NCBI RefSeq assembly: GCF_020382885.2
Contig: NC_058513.1
Span: 14,843,641-14,907,640, forward strand
Direction of reading: 5' to 3'
Length of the DNA stretch: 64,000 nt
From: Scatophagus argus
Taxonomy: Eukaryota; Chordata; Actinopteri; Scatophagidae
Part shown: positions 1 to 29,900 of the stretch, piece by piece
How the letters are laid out: each line of letters starts with the position of its first letter
How positions within the stretch are numbered: the stretch's first letter is position 1
Notes under the pieces: generated by a model
What the model was told of the DNA's origin: nothing
Seen by the model: the letters and a program-made list of their open reading frames with translations, nothing else
Database searches by the model: none
Made by a program: the position numbers and the translations under genes

Positions 1-553
1 TCTCAAAAAAACATAAAATCCCTTTTTTTCAAGGCCCGTAGCAGCTTGTAAAGTGATATCAATCTTGTCATGTAAAGCTGGATTTATACTTCTGCATCAA
101 GAGGCAGACCACAGCATTGATTTACAGCATCAAGACCACTTAAGGGATTATAGATGTCTTTCGTTTCATAAATATACCCTGAACTGGGTACAGAATAATC
201 CTGCTGGAACTCAGTTTCGGTATCTGTAAAGGATCCCCGAGATCCCCTTCTAATGGTGTGAGAGAGGTACAGTGAAAAAAAATAAACCATTTTTATTGTT
301 TTTATTCCATAAAATGTGTATGATTTATTATCTAAGGTCTAAGTTGAGTACCTCAACCCCATTTGTGTATTTACAGGCCCTCAGATTTAACCACTGACAG
401 GCCTAGATTTGTAGTGATTTTTGTTTGATGACAGCTACAGTTAGCAAAGTCTTCAGTAGGGAAAAAAAATGGTCTTGGGGCTGGTTGCCACAGAAAGATT
501 TAACTACTGAAACGTAACATATTTTTCATTTTGGTCTTTTCATGGGATTCGTC
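1..553. other. Flank of the TRIM pseudogene, no gene recognised
   Basis: AT-rich sequence beyond the stop codon of the minus-strand TRIM copy. Short open frames exist but show no codon bias or recognisable domain. It may include the 3' untranslated region of the TRIM copy. I see nothing else that I can support. Confidence 0.5.
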
Positions 554-2200
554 CTAGTCTTCCAAATTTACAGGTGTTACAACCAGTGGTGCACTATCAT
601 CAATCCCACAGTAAAAGTACGGGTAGAGTTTCTCGGTGAAAGTGTAGCCGATGAATGAGTAGATATGAGACTTGCCCTCAGCGTCATAAAAGGAGACCTG
701 CCCTTCCTCGTAATCCACAAACACCCCGACCTTCTTCAGCTTCCGTGGATAGAGGAGGACAGAGGGAGCAGCGTTGGCTTTATAACCATCTCCCAGCTCC
801 ATCGTCCAGTATCCACATTCTGTTGATATCGGAAACCATCTCTTCCTGTCGACAGACTCTTTCACGACTCCCACCGCCCATTTGTTCTTCCCCTCCACCT
901 GCACCTCAAAGTAAAACCTTCCTGAGGAGTATCCTTCCTTTGCTACAACTGATGAACCCAAAAAGCCTGTGAATCTCTTGGGATTGAACGGTCTCTTTTG
1001 CCACTTGCCTTCCCTCACCTCCTTCCCATCCTCAGAGAGAGTGAGGGAACGGTGTGCAGTGTCTGGGTCAAGAGTTACATCCACAGCATGGCGCCGAATC
1101 CACTTCAGCCTGTCATCAGGGAATTTCTCCATTTCTTTGTTGAACTTGTCTTCAAAGTTGGAAAGCTCTTGTCTCGCAGTGAGCTCAAGTTCAGAGATGG
1201 TGCTTCGCAAAATTTTCCTGATGTTCTGCTCGTACTTGCTGCTCTGGATGCTGAACTCCTCCTGATTGTTCATTTGGGGAAGCCTGGAGAGAGATGACGA
1301 TCTCAGGAGGACATGGAGATGGTCGTCAGAGTGCGAGAGCTGCTCCAGCTCTGTGCATCTGCGCTGTAGTGCACTAATTTGTTGCTCAAGAGCTTTAATG
1401 AAGCCCTCGGCCCTCCTCTCGATTGCCCTCTGCTTCTTCCCAATCATCCAAATGAGCTCCGACTGGCTCCTTTCAATCGATGCAATGAGAGCAGTGAACA
1501 ACTGCACACTGTCCAACATGTCCTTATGATTGTCCCTCCTGCTGAACTCCACCAGATATTTAACCTTCTGGATCTTCTCCAGCTTCTCCTGGATCATCTG
1601 TTGTGCTTGAAGCTCCATCTCTCGAAGCCAAGTCTTCACCTCGTCGCACTCTACCTCCAGTGGTACAGTGTTGTGAGCCTCGTGGTCCTCGCTGATGCAG
1701 AGCTGGCAAACGCACTCTTTATCTGTCTTGCAGAACATGTCCAGAAGAACATTGTGCTTCTTGCACATCCTGTTGTCCAGTTTGACCTCGGGATCAAGCA
1801 GAGTGTGTCTCTTCAGTCCTGCAACCCTGTGGTGAGGCTCCAAATGGATTTCACAAAAAGATGTCAGACACTCAAGGCAAAACTTTACAGTTTACTCCCA
1901 GTGCAGATGTCGCAGGCTTCGTCTCCATCTTTGGCAGCAGATTCGTCGGCGCTTCTTTCTCGCATCCCTTTGAAATGATCCGAGACTTCTCGGATTGTCG
2001 TGTTGGTTTTTAACTTTGGTCTCCTCGCAAATGTCTCCATGCCGTGGACACTGGCAGTTGTTGCTGTTGTCCCAGTAACCCGTGATGCAGGCCTTGCAGA
2101 AGTTGTGTCCACAGGTGATGGAGACGGGCTCAGTAAAGACCTCCAGGCAGATTGAGCACTGAAACTGTTCTTCACACAACAGACTGCTGCAGGAAGCCAT
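554..2200 (-). pseudogene. Bloodthirsty/finTRIM-like TRIM (RING, B-boxes, coiled coil, PRY-SPRY), frameshifted
   Basis: TRIM proteins of this fish family are RING-type E3 ubiquitin ligases, often linked to innate immunity. An ATG at 2198-2200 opens a RING start (CSICLEVF, then CGHNFCKAC). Near 2038-2046 the frame shifts and the last RING zinc motif, normally CPxC, is destroyed (it reads CPRHG). A second frame then runs to the first B-box (CDICTG) and stops near 1890. The third frame, from about 1890 to the stop at 554, holds the rest of the B-boxes (CLECL, LEPHHRVAGL), a coiled coil and a complete PRY-SPRY domain (LDPDTAHRSL through TEKLYPYF). A splice-acceptor-like sequence ends two bases before the ATG, as in the intact copy at 16842. 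The B-box to SPRY part is still open over about 440 codons, so the breaks look recent. An assembly error or a short retained product starting at an internal codon cannot be excluded. Confidence 0.85.
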
Positions 2201-2682
2201 GCCTGCAACATTACGTAAACCACAACGTTACTTCCTGGAAAATATATCAGCTTTTGTTTTCATCTCTCAGAACAATACGTGAGCTTGTGTTCGCTTTCAG
2301 CCCAATGTACATTGATTAAACCAGGTTAATTTAGAGTAGCCTCACTTTACCTTGTCAACGGACTCCAGGCTCTCAGTTAAAGCTTCACAGACAAGTGGCT
2401 GTTTGTCTAGCCTCACCACATACAGCGTATACCAAGACATATGCTAACCCGAGGGTATGAATACAGCCCATACACAAGCTCTGCACACTGAAAATAGGAA
2501 ATAAAGCAGAACTTATCCCTGTTGAGATGTCGTTGTCTTCTCAGTTTTTAATCCCTGAACGTGTTGCTCTGCCTTTTGTGACACTCCTGCCTCCCCTTTG
2601 GCTGCTATGCTGTAGATCGAGTTTTAGACAGATGCTATTTAACCCTTTGAATGACTCACATCAGTTATAAACTGTAATGTAC

Positions 2683-2880
2683 TTAAAGGTCCAGTATGAC
2701 GGGTTTAGCGGCATCTACCGGTGTGGGTGCAGATCCTCTACGGTGGCCACTAAAACCTCTTTAGAAACACTGTTTGGTTTGTCCGCTTTGGGCTACTGGA
2801 CTACAACACATGAGGCTTATTCTAAGGTTAAATACACACAAAATTCTAGTTTCAGGTGGTTGTACCCGACTGACTAACTG
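2683..2880 (+). repeat. Fragment of a teleost dispersed element (TTAAAGGTCCAGT family)
   Basis: The stretch starts TTAAAGGTCCAGTATGACGG and later carries GGTTTGTCCGCTTTGGGCTACT and TTATTCTAAGG. I recognise this as a short non-autonomous repeat common in fish genomes whose ends read TTAAAGGTCCAGTGTG and its reverse complement. The right end is not present here. The family assignment is from memory, not from a repeat library. Confidence 0.6.
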
Positions 2881-2889
2881 TTATAAGTA

Positions 2890-3140
2890 TGTTTACTCAA
2901 GTACTGTGCGGAACTTCAAGTATGAGGTACTTTTCTGGAGTATTTTAAATTTATGCTACTGCTTTTTTTTAAAGATTAATCGGTATGATAAATGGATAAA
3001 CTTGGCCAAAGATAACACTAAAGTTCTGTGTGAGTGTTAAGGCATCTGTAATAGTAGTAAGGCAAATATTATACAGATAATGTAATTGTAATTGAGTATT
3101 TCTACACTGTATTGGAGCGCAGTACCTCTTCCAAAAAGCA
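2890..3140 (+). repeat. Teleost dispersed element of the ACTCAAGTACTGT type
   Basis: The left end has TACTCAAGTACTGTG followed by GAGGTACTTTTCTGGAGTATTTTA, and the right end has GAGTATTTCTACACTGTATT and AGTACCTCTTCCA. This pairing matches a common fish repeat whose ends carry ACTTAAGTA-type motifs. Identification is from memory. Confidence 0.55.
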
Positions 3141-4229
3141 GGGGGACTCGAGGAAGAGTTTGAGTGCAAGTAAAGTACAGATTAATTTAAAGAAAAAAAT
3201 GTATGCAGCTTCATCGTTTAATAGATAAATAGAGAACAGAATAATGAAAAAGTGGGTCCTGTTGTTCAGCAGTGTCCCAAAGGCTGACTCATTTATGCTC
3301 ATTATAAATCACTTTTCCTGCAGTTTTCAATGCAAACTAGCCAATCCACTGCAGCCAGGGTTTCCTCTGATCCCTGACGTTTCAGAGGGGAACTCATCCA
3401 AACAAAAGAAAAGATTAGCACGGCTCACGAGTGACTGAGAGAAGCAGCTAAGCAGATTTACTTTTCATTTACTTGGGGGTAATAAATCTTTTGTAAGCAA
3501 TCTTTTTTATAAGCTCACTTTTTTATAAAATCCATGTATTTTGAGTGTGGGAAATGATGTAAGATTTCTGCAGGGCCTCAAGTATTTATAAAATACATAC
3601 CTGCCCCCACCTTTATTCACAGGCTTTAACGTTAAAAGACTAAGACTTTTAATCTAAGCTTATTATTGAATAAGACAAAGAAGAGACTCATTCTCACCAG
3701 GTATATGTTTTAATACTCAGCCATGATTCAGCACATTACACTGAGGAAGAACTGATGGGTTTTAACACAGGTAAAGCCAACACTTTACACTCCTGTCTCA
3801 CCATCCAGCCGTAACATACAGTACATTAACCTACAGGAGCTGCATGATTAAAACATCAGTTCTCAGGGAGGAAGGGCGGAGTAGTGGTTTAGGATTCAGA
3901 TTTATGTACAGGGTTACAGCAACAGGCATCGGACAGGTCCACGTCGGAGGGACGGCAGCTGCAGGTCACAAGATGCTTCACGACACAATGGCTCACAGTA
4001 CACCAAAGCACAACACACAGGTCAAGTACGCTTAATAGCAACAGTATAAAAAAAGGAACCATCAGGGCCGTGTTAGCCAACGGTCCTGTGAAAATAGAGC
4101 AACGTCGCCACCTTCTGGTTGGATCACACATCTGCTCAGAGCACAACAGAACCGACAACATCTAACTTCAAGAGCTCTGCTATCTAATTCAGTCAAGAAT
4201 GAATGCAGCACACATACTATCTAAACTCA

Positions 4230-4272
4230 GGACTTGTATCTATCTATCCATCTATCCATCTATCCATCTAGC
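4230..4272. repeat. Tetranucleotide microsatellite (CTAT/CCAT)
   Basis: An imperfect run of CTAT and CCAT units interrupted by single changes. Simple-sequence repeat with no gene content. Confidence 0.85.
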
Positions 4273-5432
4273 TATCTAGCGCCATCTGCTGGAATCAGTA
4301 CAAAAACAAGATATTTTATGAGCCATCAGTCAGCTTCCAATGGCTTTGAAAGGAGGTTTGTTTTTTTAAGTCCTGTACAGTTTAAAGGACCATACCGGTG
4401 TTTTTGCAAGTTTTAGCTCCATTGCTACAAATGCAACAAATTATGTACACTTTATACAGCTGCTGACAAAAACAATGTTGGAGTGTTTGAGTTTTCTTTT
4501 TTTTTTAATGTGTTTTTCCTACTTTCCAGGCAACTACTGCTTCAGAGTTTCCCCTTTGGAGTAGAAATCATTTGGAAGGCTCTTAAAACCTGCACGTCAC
4601 CCATCAGAGAACATCATGTCTGCCAAACCTTCTCCACTTGTTGTTGTGAGGTAATGCAGCTGAATTGATCCACAGAAAATGCACTCAATACTTTGACTCT
4701 GACGACTGATGTGCAGATTTTCCATTGATTATGTTCGCTTTAAGAGTCTGCTATTTAATTTCCATTGAAATCGATGGAAGCCGACAGCTTCCTGGAAAGC
4801 AGGGAATACCTTTGAGAAGAACGACTAACAAATTGTTGCTTCATAGCTCAGTTGTAAGCCCTTAACAGCTTTTGGGTTGACAGGTTGTGAAGGATGTCTG
4901 GTTGGTGAGTCAATAACAGTCGAGTTGTCGGTAAAGGACAATGAGTGTCTCGCTTTCTAATATCAAGCTTGCTGTTAGAAATGTTAACAAGTCATTAATA
5001 ATAAGGTTTACATGAGATCAAGTTCTGTTTCTAATAAGCCAACAGCAAAAGTCAGCAAGTCATTCCTAAGTAAAAATGTTAGTTATAACCCTGGCAAACT
5101 CTTATAACTGAGCTATAAATTACTAGTAAACTATTTACTAATGATTCATGCTTTATGTTTATTGATTAAGTGGTCAGGTGTATGAATGCCCTGCAGGTAC
5201 AGGCCGCTCTCCTTTATCCCCTCTGATAATGTGGCTCCACTACCTTTATGATACATGTTTGAACCTTGATTTGTACTTTGATTTGAAAGAAGCACATGGA
5301 GATGAACTTTAGGTTTAACAACAGTCAGCAGTAGACGGACACGAAAACAAATCACTGGTATGGTCCCGGGTCAGATAGCTTAGGCTCGGATCTGAACAGC
5401 ACTTTCACCGGTTAAGGTATAAGACAACAGCC

Positions 5433-5435
5433 CTG

Positions 5436-5466
<31 letters not shown>

Positions 5467-5468
5467 TT
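5433..5468. repeat. TTTTG pentanucleotide repeat and T run
   Basis: Five to six copies of TTTTG followed by a run of eight T. This could be the reverse-complemented A-rich tail of a retroposed element, but no body of such an element was recognised. Confidence 0.75.
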
Positions 5469-6123
5469 ATCAGAACTTGACTTGGGACACGCGGCGCCTG
5501 ATGCAGGAGTTTGAATATATTGTTAATCGTAGATGATGATGTGTCAGCCTTTATTTTGATGTTCCTGCGGTTAGTTTGATTTTTGTTTCTAAACAGCTCG
5601 CACAGAAGACGCACACAAATATGTGAATTTTAGCATAGGTTCTTGTGTGACCATCTCAGAAATATCCCGTCAGAATATTGGTTGGTTTTTACATCTTTTT
5701 AAATTCTAACACTATTGTCCTTAAAATACATGCCATGCTGATTTTTCTATTTTTCTATTTTATTCACAATAACGGTGAAAAGCCCTGCTCAGCTCACCGA
5801 CCCGTCAGTCATCATCCCGCCTCTTAACGGGCTGTGACTCACACGTAAAGCACCACAAATCACCCACGCACTCTGTCACCCCGGCAGCTCAGGAACATCT
5901 GCCCACACCGCTGGACTCGTCCGACGATAAGCAACCGCAAACACTCGGGATTCACAACACGGAGTTCAGGTTTGAAATGAGCACAAAGACGGCCGTTCGT
6001 ACTGACTGAAGTTAGGAGCGTCTTTCTTTTCCTACACTGTTATGGTTTACTTTCGTCTCCCTTTGACTCTCCTTCCTCGGGCGGCCACATGGCACAGATG
6101 GTAAGCCAATGGCACGGCCTCGG

Positions 6124-23868
<17,745 letters not shown>

Positions 23869-24004
23869 CCTTCCCGCCCGGTGTGTCCGTGTCATAGCCA
23901 GAGAAGCCTCCGCTCCACTCCCATGTCTGAGTCCAACCTGTCCGCGAGGCGAACCGGGATCCGATCGCTCCCCGCTGCTGGAAGAAACGTGGAGTGTGTG
24001 TGTG

Positions 24005-24005
<1 letters not shown>

Positions 24006-24042
<37 letters not shown>
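24006..24042. repeat. ATG/TGA trinucleotide repeat upstream of prss12
   Basis: About 12 copies of a GAT-type trinucleotide located 140-170 bases upstream of the prss12 start codon, possibly within its 5' UTR or promoter. Confidence 0.9.
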
Positions 24043-24177
24043 TACGTGGGCTTTACGCACAGAAGACAGGGTGCGGCACTATAAACGTTTCACGGGATGA
24101 AAAATACACACACACACAAGCACCGATCAAGTCCTGGGTGAAATAGTGTTGAGCTCTGCAAAAACCTGATGCCACAA

Positions 24178-24179
<2 letters not shown>

Positions 24180-24221
<42 letters not shown>

Positions 24222-24247
24222 TGTACACACACACACACACACACACA
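24180..24247. repeat. Compound TC and CA microsatellite
   Basis: About 17 TC units (24180-24215) followed by a CA run (24225-24247), some 310-380 bases upstream of the prss12 start codon. Confidence 0.92.
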
Positions 24248-25495
24248 ATTCTGTATCTCTCAGCTGCATGGTTCATCATTGATGATTTGTGTGAGTTCGA
24301 CTTTGTTTTCTGCTCATTTTTCACTTCCGGTCGTGCATGTTATACACACATTTGGACACTTTTGCAAACGACCTCTTCAGGTGAATTCACCTCCCTGCCT
24401 GACACGGTCAACACGCGGACTCTGATGGATGGACATTAACCGCATCATGTCACTTCTCTTCCATTACGGAACTAATCAGACGCCACAACGTGTCAGCATT
24501 CAATAATCCAGCTTGTTTTCTGGCCTTTTGGGGAAAATTAAACACCACTGATGTCACCCACATGGGCAAAGCTGCTCATAAACACGATTTTATCTTTTTC
24601 GGATCGAATAAGTAGATACCCTCCCATCACAAACATACATTTACAGAACACAGAAGTCAGCAGAGACCTTGTCACAAAAAGATGAAGAAAATAAAAGCAA
24701 ATAACAGCAGAGCACAGTGGTGCGGTAACTCTGGCAGCAGGAAGACAGGTGATACCCCAGGTGTTAACCTGTCGGACCTCCACGCCACAGCTGGGTGTGG
24801 GCAGGTGTGGTGTGGCCTGTTGTGCTGTAGTGCGACGCTGGCGAGACTGGATCCTTCCCATTTTGTCATTGGCTCATGATGGAAACTTGACTCTGGACGT
24901 CATGGCCAAGACTTTCAAAGCACCACCAAAAGGGGCCGAATGATGTTCAGAGTTTAGAGAACTGGAAAATATATGACAAGGAGGAGCACTAAAGCTGCTG
25001 TTTTTTATTTTAATTGTGCACCAATCGAAAATGAGCTGCAAGCGGACAGACTGCTGTTTACCAGGGAACAGTTGCCCGTGTTCAATAATTAAAACTACTG
25101 TGGAAAAACGCCACTAATGTCCCCCATTTGTCTGTTTTTCTTCTTAGTGCTGCTGCATCTTTTGTTTGGAAAACTGCTAAAACATAAGCAGCTTTGTGAG
25201 GAAACATCAAAACCAGAAAGTGGCTGTGAAATTAAAAATCCGCACTGAAAAGATTTTGGCTGATGATGAAAAAATACTTCCAAAAACAAAAACACACACA
25301 TACATTTTGATTATAGCTGTTGACAAAATCGCCTGAATGCTTTTCCTCTCAATGTTCTATTTGAAGCTGATCCAACAAGAAGCATTTCAGACCGGTAGAG
25401 ATAAAACCAGAGCCAACTGCCAGGACGTTTTGTCTTCGCTCAGCAGTTGGACTGTGCTGCTGGGCACAAGTGGTCAGCTCAGCTTTTTCCATTTA

Positions 25496-25496
<1 letters not shown>

Positions 25497-25552
<56 letters not shown>
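25497..25552. repeat. Long TG microsatellite
   Basis: About 28 uninterrupted TG units in the intergenic region. Confidence 0.95.
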
Positions 25553-25554
<2 letters not shown>

Positions 25555-26327
25555 CTTATCAGATACAAAAAAAAGCAATCACACCAAAGAGCATGTAGAG
25601 TCACTCGCTCAGCATAAAAGAGAAAGTAACTGGACTGGGGCCGCAGTAATTGAAATTACATCGAAATGTAATGAAGATGGACACGATTTCTCGACATCTT
25701 TAAAATGCTTGTTCTGTACAACCAACAGACAAAGTAACGCTGGCACATTCTCAAATCGACAGTAGCTGCAGCTGTTTGTATCTGCACTGAGTTTTGATGC
25801 AACATCACACACACACGCACAGATAGCAGAAAACATCTGGGCAGGAGGCACAGCTGTCAGTCGCTCCTCACGGCCACAGAGGACGCTCGTCCCCTCCTGT
25901 CCTCGTGGATTATTGCTCAGAGGTGTGTGTTTGCCTCCGTCCGCGCTCGCCACGCCAGAGGAGTGAGACGTCTCTGTTTCAGAAAATGTAAGCACCAAAG
26001 CAGGCGCTGCTGAGCTTTTCTGTCCCCACGACTCTGCGATCCCCTGAAGCTGTGCGGCACAGATTAGCTAAATTCATCTACTTCGCACAGTTTTGTTTTA
26101 TCCACGTGCTCCGGGGTGCGGGTTTACTTGTGAAATTAAACTTTTAAAGTTTCATAGTTTACCCCCAGCCAACGATGCCTTTGATGTTCAGCGATTACAG
26201 TTCGCTATCTTTAACCCCAATCCAATTTTTCTTATCACTGTCATCTTTCTCTCCGTCGGTTATCTTTGTGTCTCTCTTTTCATTCCCTCCCAATTTTCTT
26301 TTTGTTGCACTGCAGCGTGTGAGCAAC

Positions 26328-26424
26328 ATGGATGGATGGGTGGATGGATGGATGGATGGGTGGATGGGTGGATGGATGGATGGATGGATGGATGGATGGG
26401 TGGGTGGATGGATGGATGGATGGA
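26328..26424. repeat. GGAT tetranucleotide array with GGGT variants
   Basis: About 24 four-base units, mostly ATGG/TGGA with several ATGGG-type variants. Open in several frames only because of its repeat unit, so open reading frames here are not genes. Confidence 0.93.
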
Positions 26425-26514
26425 CTGGCACAAAGTAAAAGTAATATCTGCTGCACACATGCACATACAGTAAACAGCATGTGTGTTTGTTCTACCAGCA
26501 TCTTTGTCTCCACT

Positions 26515-26515
<1 letters not shown>

Positions 26516-26559
<44 letters not shown>
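26516..26559. repeat. CA microsatellite
   Basis: About 22 CA units, 90 bases from the GGAT array. Confidence 0.93.
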
Positions 26560-26561
<2 letters not shown>

Positions 26562-26751
26562 CCCATATGTGATCCTGGATGAGAGTTGGCATCACGCTGC
26601 TTTTTGCAAACGCCTGGTTGTCATGGTAACACGGCAGTGGATCATCTCAGCGTGAGTACATCTCCCATCCTCGACTGTTTGTGTACGCGTCCAGGACAAA
26701 AGGCGACGAAAAAGGACAGAAGAGGACGAGTATCAAGGAAAAAAAGGGGGT

Positions 26752-26958
26752 CGGGTGGGGTGGGGTGGGTGTGTGTGTGTGGGGGGGTCACAGTACTTTA
26801 ACATGGCTGCAGGCTCACTGCTCCGTGTCTGTCTGTCATGATGGATTTCTGCAAAACGTATAAGAGCTTTGAAGATTAGCTTTAAACAAGCACACACATA
26901 AAGAGGTTTTGTCATATATGTATATATATTACGTGTGTGTGTGTGTGTGTGTGTGTGT
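26752..26958. repeat. G-rich tract and TG microsatellite
   Basis: A GGGGT/TG-rich tract at 26747-26787 and a TG run at 26934-26958. Simple-sequence DNA. Confidence 0.8.
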
Positions 26959-29900
26959 TGAAGTTCCACCCAGAAGCCCTTCCTCAAATCCCATTACACC
27001 CGTCTCCAGCTCCCCCCCACAAACACTCTGAGAGGATCCAATCCCCGCAGCCAAGACAGTTGGTATGGAAACGGATCAGTAAAGCTCCAAATTTCTCTTT
27101 TAACAACTCATTACCGGTCGCTGCCTCCTTTTAATGTCACTGCCTTCCACTCTGGGGAGGCACGACGCCCCATCACTAACCCAGATCGCCGCAGGGATGA
27201 GGCGGGATGTGCGAACCGGGTGTTGAGCACAGCAGTAACCATCCCTGTTTGCTTGCACTCTTTCCTGTAATATTTCAAATTCCCCCTCCTGTAGTTTATC
27301 TGACTTCCTTCCACTATTGTGCTGCGTGAAGATGCCTTTAAAGAGAAAACATGAGCGGATACCTTGTTTTGCATTTGAGGCACACGTTTAATCGTTTATT
27401 GAAAGGGAGATAAAATAACAGGGGAGGGCTGGAGGAGCGCACAGGGTCCCATTCTCCGGTCTGGCATTTCACATCCCGTGAAATCCAAAATGAAAAGGTT
27501 ATGCAGCATCAATAAAAACACAAATGCCACGGGTGTGAGTGTAAGATGTGGGGGAGGGGAGGGCCAGGAAACACAAACAGGTTTTTTGATGCTGCAGATG
27601 AAGAATATTACAGCTACTTCATCACTCCAAGAAGCCAAAATCCCTGCAGATGAAGGAATCCGGACGGACGGGAAGAGAGAGGGTGGAGCACAAAAAGAGG
27701 GAGAGCACGTGTGAGATGTAAGGGTTGAGGCTATAGAGGCCTTAGCGGGAAAAGCTTGTGATGTTACAGCGATCTAATCCTCCGACGTGTCAGAAGAACT
27801 CGGTGAGTGAGTGAGCTGTCACAGCCACCAGCTACCAACACCATCTGTGAAAATCTGCCCTGACTCAGCTTCCTGGTTAGTGGCACTTAGTAAGCGGGGA
27901 CTTTGATTCATGGGATGATGATTGATGAATTGATTGCACCGTCGCTGCCCCCCATTTGCCGACACGAATGTAATGTTTTAATGGAAATCAGCTGGATGAC
28001 AGAAGAGTCAGGATGACAGAGGCGCTTCCTGCTGGGGTTGGCTTTGCAGGTGTGTTTATTCGACAGACGCTGAGCTGAAGGTGATGGTGCAAGAGGCGCA
28101 AAAGTTAAAGCTAAAAGCTAAATAAATAAAGCTAAATGCTGGATTTCAATTAACTGGACGTAAAGGGGACCGAGTCCGGGCCCAGACCAGTTACAGCTCA
28201 GGTTAATCTTCCAGACTTTGTGGTTTGGGGAGACCCTTTCCCGTTTCCACATCTCAGTTTGGTGCAGAAGAACCGGACTTGTCAGCCCTCTCCAGTACCT
28301 TTGGGGATGAACCGGGACATGTGAGCCTGCGGTCTGCGGCCGACCTCACTAATGCTCATGTGGCTGAGTGGGACAAAATTCCTGCAGCAAACACCTGAAG
28401 AATGTAGACTGATGTAGCAGCAGATTAATGCTCCTGAGTTTGAAACGAGATGTTCAACAAGCACATATTGGTGTCATGCTGAGGTGTTCAAATACTTTTA
28501 GTCACAAAAATTATACAAAGGAAGTTAATAATAATAATAAAACTAAACTACCACAAACATGATAAACATTCCTACACAAACATGCTGTAGCTGCTCAACA
28601 ACTGACTGAAGTTTGTTTTGCATTAACTTTAGTGTAAAAGAAAGCAATAGAAGTAGACAGGGAGGGCGAAGAGGTTGATGCTCTGCTCATCCTCATCCTC
28701 TGGCGTTCAGGGCAGCATATCGTTTTATCATCTAGCTGGCAGGATGTGTCTCACATCTCACATCCTCCATGGAGAGTGTTTTCATCTGCCGGCATGTGAT
28801 AACGAAACCGAAATCTGACCGTGCAGCCGATCAGATGCTGCCTCTCCTCAGCGCGTTAATCTGCTTCATCATGTCAGCTCATTAAGTATTTAAAAGTTAC
28901 ATCTATTTATTTTAAATGCCTTCAAATGAATAATTGACTGCAAATCAGCGGGTGTTTGCGCATCTTCTTTGCTCGAATAAAAGGCAGATTTTTAGGTCGG
29001 GTGTCGGACCAAATTATGAGACTACGCTGCCACCAAGTGATGGAAACACACATGGTGGTGCAGCGCTCAAGTCCTTGTCATTGGAAATGGTGCTTTAAAA
29101 TGAAAGGGCCTCACAAAACAAATGGTGCAAAACAAACACCAAAATAAGAAGAGAAACAACCTTAGATGAAATTCATTATACGTGCTTCAGTGTTGGTTAG
29201 TTTTGAATCATTCTGAAAGGCACTAAGAGTAGAAAGTTTGCCAAATCTCTTGGCTGATGTGGATGTCTCACTGCCAGAGAATTCAGGGCCCGGAGATTTC
29301 AGTTATTTCAGAAAGATTCACGACAACAGCTCATCCTCCCTCACCGTCGCTGCCCACTGAGGTCCAGAGGCCTCAAAGATGACTCAGCTGTTGTCGTCCC
29401 ACAGCCCCTCAGTGTGAGTCAACTGTCTGTACTTTGAGCAGAGACAGGAAACAAGTGGAATTTAGGAAATTAGTTTTTGTCATGTCTGGGAGAGCTTTGC
29501 GGTGCACTTGTTCCACTGCAGCAGTCAGGGTCAGGTCAGCTGCAGCGAGGGAAGAGACACCCTGATTTGACAAGTAAATTCCCTCTCGCTTCCCTTGTCT
29601 GTAAACAGTGGTGACCTCCCGTCTCCGAACCAGCAGCTCCTCTGAGATGCAGGCTGTCGAAGTGCCACCAGCCCGGGAAAACAATCCCAGAGGAAAACAA
29701 AAGCAGTTTTGTGAGATGATAAATGTGTACGCAGGTGGCTTGTCATTTATATCAACTATATGAGCACACAGGCTCATATAGTATAACATCATATTTCATG
29801 AGATATGATTCACTTGTCCACAAACAGACGACCATTCGACTGTACAACACATCTCGAGGTGTTCAGGGGTCACAGTGACAGTCTGTGCCTGAGTCACATC

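Larger units (their letters stand above)
2201..6123. other. Intergenic region between TRIM pseudogene and prss12-like gene
   Basis: No open frame here shows a domain or coding-like codon use. The stretch contains two fish-type dispersed repeat fragments (2683-3140), a CTAT/CCAT tetranucleotide run near 4230 and a TTTTG run near 5433. A TTTATT at 5759-5764, which reads AATAAA on the minus strand, could be a polyadenylation signal for the prss12-like gene, about 360 bases past its stop codon. Confidence 0.6.

Noticed and set aside
1379-1978. Plus-strand 199-codon open frame
   Set aside because: Antisense shadow of the TRIM pseudogene.
26195-26655. Open frames with WMDG or HPSI repeats
   Set aside because: Translations of the GGAT microsatellite, not proteins.
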